This document shows, in pieces, positions 61,369-64,000 of a stretch of DNA of 64,000 bases. Each line of letters begins with the position of its first letter. Position 1 is the first letter of the stretch. The position numbers and the translations under genes are program-made. Where the stretch lies: positions 186,001 through 250,000 of the forward strand of contig NZ_JARTVY010000003.1 in the NCBI RefSeq assembly GCF_031450805.1. The letters run 5' to 3'. The notes below the pieces were generated by a model, which was given only the letters and a program-made list of their open reading frames with translations, ran no database searches and was not told where the DNA came from. The DNA is from Caballeronia sp031450805. Lineage in GTDB: Bacteria; Pseudomonadota; Gammaproteobacteria; Burkholderiales; Burkholderiaceae.

Positions 61369-63072
61369 ATGGGGGCGCGTATGGCCTGGTTGGAACACAC
61401 ACTACGGCAGTATCCGGAGATTGCGGTCTTCCTGTCGCTTGGCATCGGCTACTGGGTAGGCGGAAAGAGTTTCAAAGGGTTCAGTCTCGGCGCGGTCACC
61501 GCAACGCTGCTGGCGGCCATAGCTATCGGCCAATTTGGCATTACCATTTCGTCGAACGTAAAGTCAGTCTTCTTCCTCATGTTTCTGTTCGCGGTAGGCT
61601 ACGGCGTCGGACCGCAGTTCGTGCGCGGCATTGCCAAGGACGGACTACCGCAGGCGCTGTTCGCTGTATTTCAATGCCTCTTGTGCCTCGTCGTTCCGGT
61701 AGCCGCGGCTAAGGTCGCGGGTTACGACGTGGGGTCTGCCGCAGGGCTTTTCGCCGGTTCGCAAACCATCTCGGCATCCATGGGTCTCGCGACCGACGCC
61801 ATCAACCGCCTCGGGCTGCCTGCTGACGAGGCCAAGCGCCTGCTTGACGCCATGCCCACCGCCTACGCGGTGACTTACATCTTCGGCACCATTGGGTCAG
61901 CAGTCATCCTTGCGACCCTCGGGCCCAAGATGCTAGGCATTAACCTGGTTGCCGCATGCAAAGACTACGAGTCGCAGCTGGGCGGCGGAACTGAACTTGG
62001 CGGTGCTGGCCAGGCCTGGCACCAATTTGAGCTTCGCGCTTACCGTATCGCCACGGATGGCCCTGTAGTTGGCATGACCGTAGCGGCAGCGGAAGCGAGC
62101 GCGCCTACCGGCAGCCGGCTCTTCATTCAACGACTTCGTCGCGGCGGGGCGATTCATGAGGCAACGCTCGATTCGGTACTGAAAGCCGGTGACGTCGTGG
62201 CGGTCGGCGGACGCAGAGAGCAGCTGGTCGCGCTGCTTTCGCCAAAGGGAAACGAAGTCGACGACCCCGAACTGCTTGCCGTGCCGGTCGAAGGCGTCGA
62301 TGTCTATGTGACGTCAAAGGCGGTTGACGGAAAGACGTTAGAAGAGCTCGCTCACCTGCCCGGAGCGCGTGGCATCTACCTGCGTCGGATCAAACGGGGA
62401 GCCACAGAGACACAAATTCCGATTCTTCCCAAAACGAAGTTGCACCGTGGCGATACGGTGACGATTGTTGGCCGAACACAGGATACGACCGCTGCTGCGA
62501 AGACCCTCGGTGTGATTGACCGTCCGACGAGCGTCACCGACGTTGCGTTCGTCGCGCTCGCCATCGCGGTCGGCGCGCTCATCGGTTCGCTGGTACTGAG
62601 GGTCGGTGCAATTCCGCTCACCCTGTCGACCTCCGGCGGCGCACTCATAGCCGGCATCATCTTTGGCTGGTTCCGAGCCATCCATCCAACGTTTGGGCGT
62701 ATTCCGGAACCGACCGTCTGGTTCATGAACTCGGTTGGACTTAACGTGTTCATCGCGGTGGTTGGCATCACAGCGGGGCCCGGTTTCGTCACGGGCCTGC
62801 AGCAGCTCGGCGTCAGCCTCTTTTTGTGGGGCATCGTTTCGACGAGCATCCCCCTCATCATTGGCATGTTCATCGCCAAGTACGTCTTCAGGTTTCATCC
62901 AGCCATCCTGCTAGGGGTGTGCGCAGGTGCCCGAACAACCACCGCCGCGCTCGGCATGCTGACCGAGGCTGCGAAAAGCCAGGTCCCAGGACTTGGGTAC
63001 ACCGTAACGTATGCCGTTGGGAACACGCTGCTAACTATCTGGGGCATGGTAGTCGTCATGCTCATCTCCTAG
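61369..63072 (+). CDS. aspT: Aspartate:alanine exchanger (AspT family)
   Basis: This encodes 567 residues; ATG 61381 (MAWLEHTLRQYPE) is an alternative start. Order: about five N-terminal membrane segments with the conserved FAVGYGVGPQFV and GLFAGSQTISASMGLATDAI, two cytoplasmic RCK/TrkA-C domains (about 215-385), then the second membrane half (GGALIAGIIFGWFRAIHPTF, GICAG-like VCAGARTTTAALGML). AspT exchanges external aspartate for internal alanine. Together with aspartate 4-decarboxylase, encoded immediately downstream, this yields proton-motive force and acid resistance. Confidence 0.93.
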   Translation: MGARMAWLEHTLRQYPEIAVFLSLGIGYWVGGKSFKGFSLGAVTATLLAAIAIGQFGITISSNVKSVFFLMFLFAVGYGVGPQFVRGIAKDGLPQALFAVFQCLLCLVVPVAAAKVAGYDVGSAAGLFAGSQTISASMGLATDAINRLGLPADEAKRLLDAMPTAYAVTYIFGTIGSAVILATLGPKMLGINLVAACKDYESQLGGGTELGGAGQAWHQFELRAYRIATDGPVVGMTVAAAEASAPTGSRLFIQRLRRGGAIHEATLDSVLKAGDVVAVGGRREQLVALLSPKGNEVDDPELLAVPVEGVDVYVTSKAVDGKTLEELAHLPGARGIYLRRIKRGATETQIPILPKTKLHRGDTVTIVGRTQDTTAAAKTLGVIDRPTSVTDVAFVALAIAVGALIGSLVLRVGAIPLTLSTSGGALIAGIIFGWFRAIHPTFGRIPEPTVWFMNSVGLNVFIAVVGITAGPGFVTGLQQLGVSLFLWGIVSTSIPLIIGMFIAKYVFRFHPAILLGVCAGARTTTAALGMLTEAAKSQVPGLGYTVTYAVGNTLLTIWGMVVVMLIS

Positions 63073-63111
63073 TAGTGTCCCCAGTCTCTGCCAAACGCTT
63101 GGAGCTGAAAA

Positions 63112-64000
63112 ATGTCTGAATCGAATGCAACCGCGAACGCTAACGAAAGCCCGTCGGCTCTGGCCGCACTGAGTCCCTTCGAATTGAAGGACGAGCTTAT
63201 CAAGGCGGCGGGCGGAGCCGCAGTGGAACGTCCCGCCAACGTGGCAATGCTCAACGCGGGACGCGGCAACCCCAATTTTCTGGCAACTATTCCAAGGCAT
63301 GGCTTCTGGCAACTCGGCCTCTTTGCGATGCGCGAGTCGGAGCGCTCATTCGCCTATATGCCCGAGGGGATCGGTGGCTTTCCGAAGCGTGAAGGGCTCA
63401 CAGAGCGGTTCGAGCTATTTGTGCGCGAGAACAAAGGCGTGGCTGGCATCAGCTTCCTTGCTGGGGCCGTGTCATACGTGCGCGACCAGCTGGGGCTGTC
63501 GGCCAACGACTTCCTTTATGAGATGTGCGAGGGCATTCTGGCGTCAAACTATCCGGTTCCAGACCGGATGCTCACGTTGTCAGAAAAAATCGTTGGTCAA
63601 TACCTGCGTCGCGAGATGGCCGGCAAGCACCCGTTCGTCGGCGAGTTCGACATTTATGCGGTCGAGGGTGGCACCGCGGCGATGACGTACATCTTCAATA
63701 CCTTGAAGGAGAACCACCTCATCAAGGCAGGGGACACAATCGCGTTAGGGCGGCCCATCTTCACGCCCTACATCGAAATTCCTACGCTTAACGACTATCA
63801 ATTGAATGTCGTCAATCTTGACGCCGATGTGGCAAACGGCTGGCAGTATTCCAATGCTGAGTTGGACAAGCTGCGTGACCCGAAGGTCAAGGCGTTCTTC
63901 CTCGTCAACCCGAGCAACCCACCTTCGGTCAGACTGAGTGACGAAAGCCTGCAATACATTGCCGACATCGTAAAGGAGCGGTCCGACCTCATTCTGCTAA
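63112..64000 (+). CDS. asdA: Aspartate 4-decarboxylase / aspartate aminotransferase, partial
   Basis: The frame starts at the ATG at 63112 (MSESNATANANESPSALAAL), with GGAG upstream, and is open to the window end (about 296 codons seen of about 540). It is a fold-type-I PLP enzyme: substrate-loop region NAGRGNPNFLATIPRHGFWQ, cofactor-binding VEGGTAAMTYIFNTL, GRPIFTPYIEIP, and NPSNPPSVRL with the conserved Asn-Pro. The lysine that binds PLP lies beyond the window. Known reaction: L-aspartate to L-alanine plus CO2. It is directly downstream of aspT, forming the aspartate/alanine module. Confidence 0.93.
   Translation, partial: MSESNATANANESPSALAALSPFELKDELIKAAGGAAVERPANVAMLNAGRGNPNFLATIPRHGFWQLGLFAMRESERSFAYMPEGIGGFPKREGLTERFELFVRENKGVAGISFLAGAVSYVRDQLGLSANDFLYEMCEGILASNYPVPDRMLTLSEKIVGQYLRREMAGKHPFVGEFDIYAVEGGTAAMTYIFNTLKENHLIKAGDTIALGRPIFTPYIEIPTLNDYQLNVVNLDADVANGWQYSNAELDKLRDPKVKAFFLVNPSNPPSVRLSDESLQYIADIVKERSDLILL

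Noticed and set aside
60310..61398. 362-codon minus-strand open frame
   Set aside because: It is the shadow of the zinc alcohol dehydrogenase; composition is His/Arg-rich and motif-free.
1..64000. CRISPR array, tRNA, rRNA or plasmid iterons
   Set aside because: No regularly spaced repeats, cloverleaf-type sequences, rRNA-like stretches or iteron arrays were seen when reading the window; a dedicated scan was not possible.

Overview
The window looks like an accessory segment of a Burkholderiaceae genome (Burkholderia, Paraburkholderia or Caballeronia type), more likely a chromid, megaplasmid or genomic island than core chromosome. The reasons are high GC and codon use, an FlhD homologue, a divergent tyrosine recombinase/KfrA pair, Burkholderia-like small orphan proteins, four insertion-sequence families (IS21, IS30, IS3, an IS66 remnant) and many truncated or frameshifted genes. 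No rRNA, tRNA or CRISPR array was seen. All family calls come from reading motifs; no database search was run.

Layout. 1-1577: 3' part of an IS21 element. 1.6-8.1 kb: a lipoprotein, then an IS-flanked island with an 881-residue SMC/Rad50-like ATPase (CxxC pair, HEPN-like C-terminus), an AT-rich membrane protein and a PD-(D/E)XK nuclease-like protein. This is the best candidate for an undescribed defence-type locus. 8.2-10.5 kb: a decayed IS30 element into which a complete IS3 element has jumped; both junctions can be reconstructed. 12-18 kb: a backbone-like block with recombinase, KfrA, a ribbon-helix-helix protein, HU, a SET-domain methyltransferase and uncharacterised proteins. 18.3-22.4 kb: a TetR-type pseudogene split by a complete 3457-bp IS21 element with a 5-bp target duplication. 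22.5-26.6 kb: a protein with two HTH-like repeats and a hybrid histidine kinase, both frameshifted.

28-43.5 kb: a Tat-exported glycoside hydrolase-like lipoprotein, an orphan FlhD, an intact multi-PAS hybrid kinase, a truncated GGDEF-EAL protein, a trypsin-like protease with an extra N-terminal domain, a stand-alone receiver and a Cache-GGDEF diguanylate cyclase, mixed with small orphan genes and gene remnants. A second complete IS3 element (43.4-44.8 kb, 3-bp duplication) sits just upstream of the cyclase. 44.8-48.8 kb: remnants plus an intact SDR dehydrogenase with a divergent AraC-type regulator.

48.8-59.3 kb: twelve consecutive minus-strand genes, nearly all encoding exported, lipoprotein or outer-membrane proteins around an alkylsulfatase. 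One is a chimera of a sulfatase N-terminus and a formylglycine-generating-enzyme C-terminus, and the two promoter-distal beta-barrel genes are frameshifted. 59.7-64 kb: an HTH protein, a zinc alcohol dehydrogenase, an AspT aspartate:alanine exchanger and the start of aspartate 4-decarboxylase, which together form a likely aspartate-decarboxylation (proton-motive) module.
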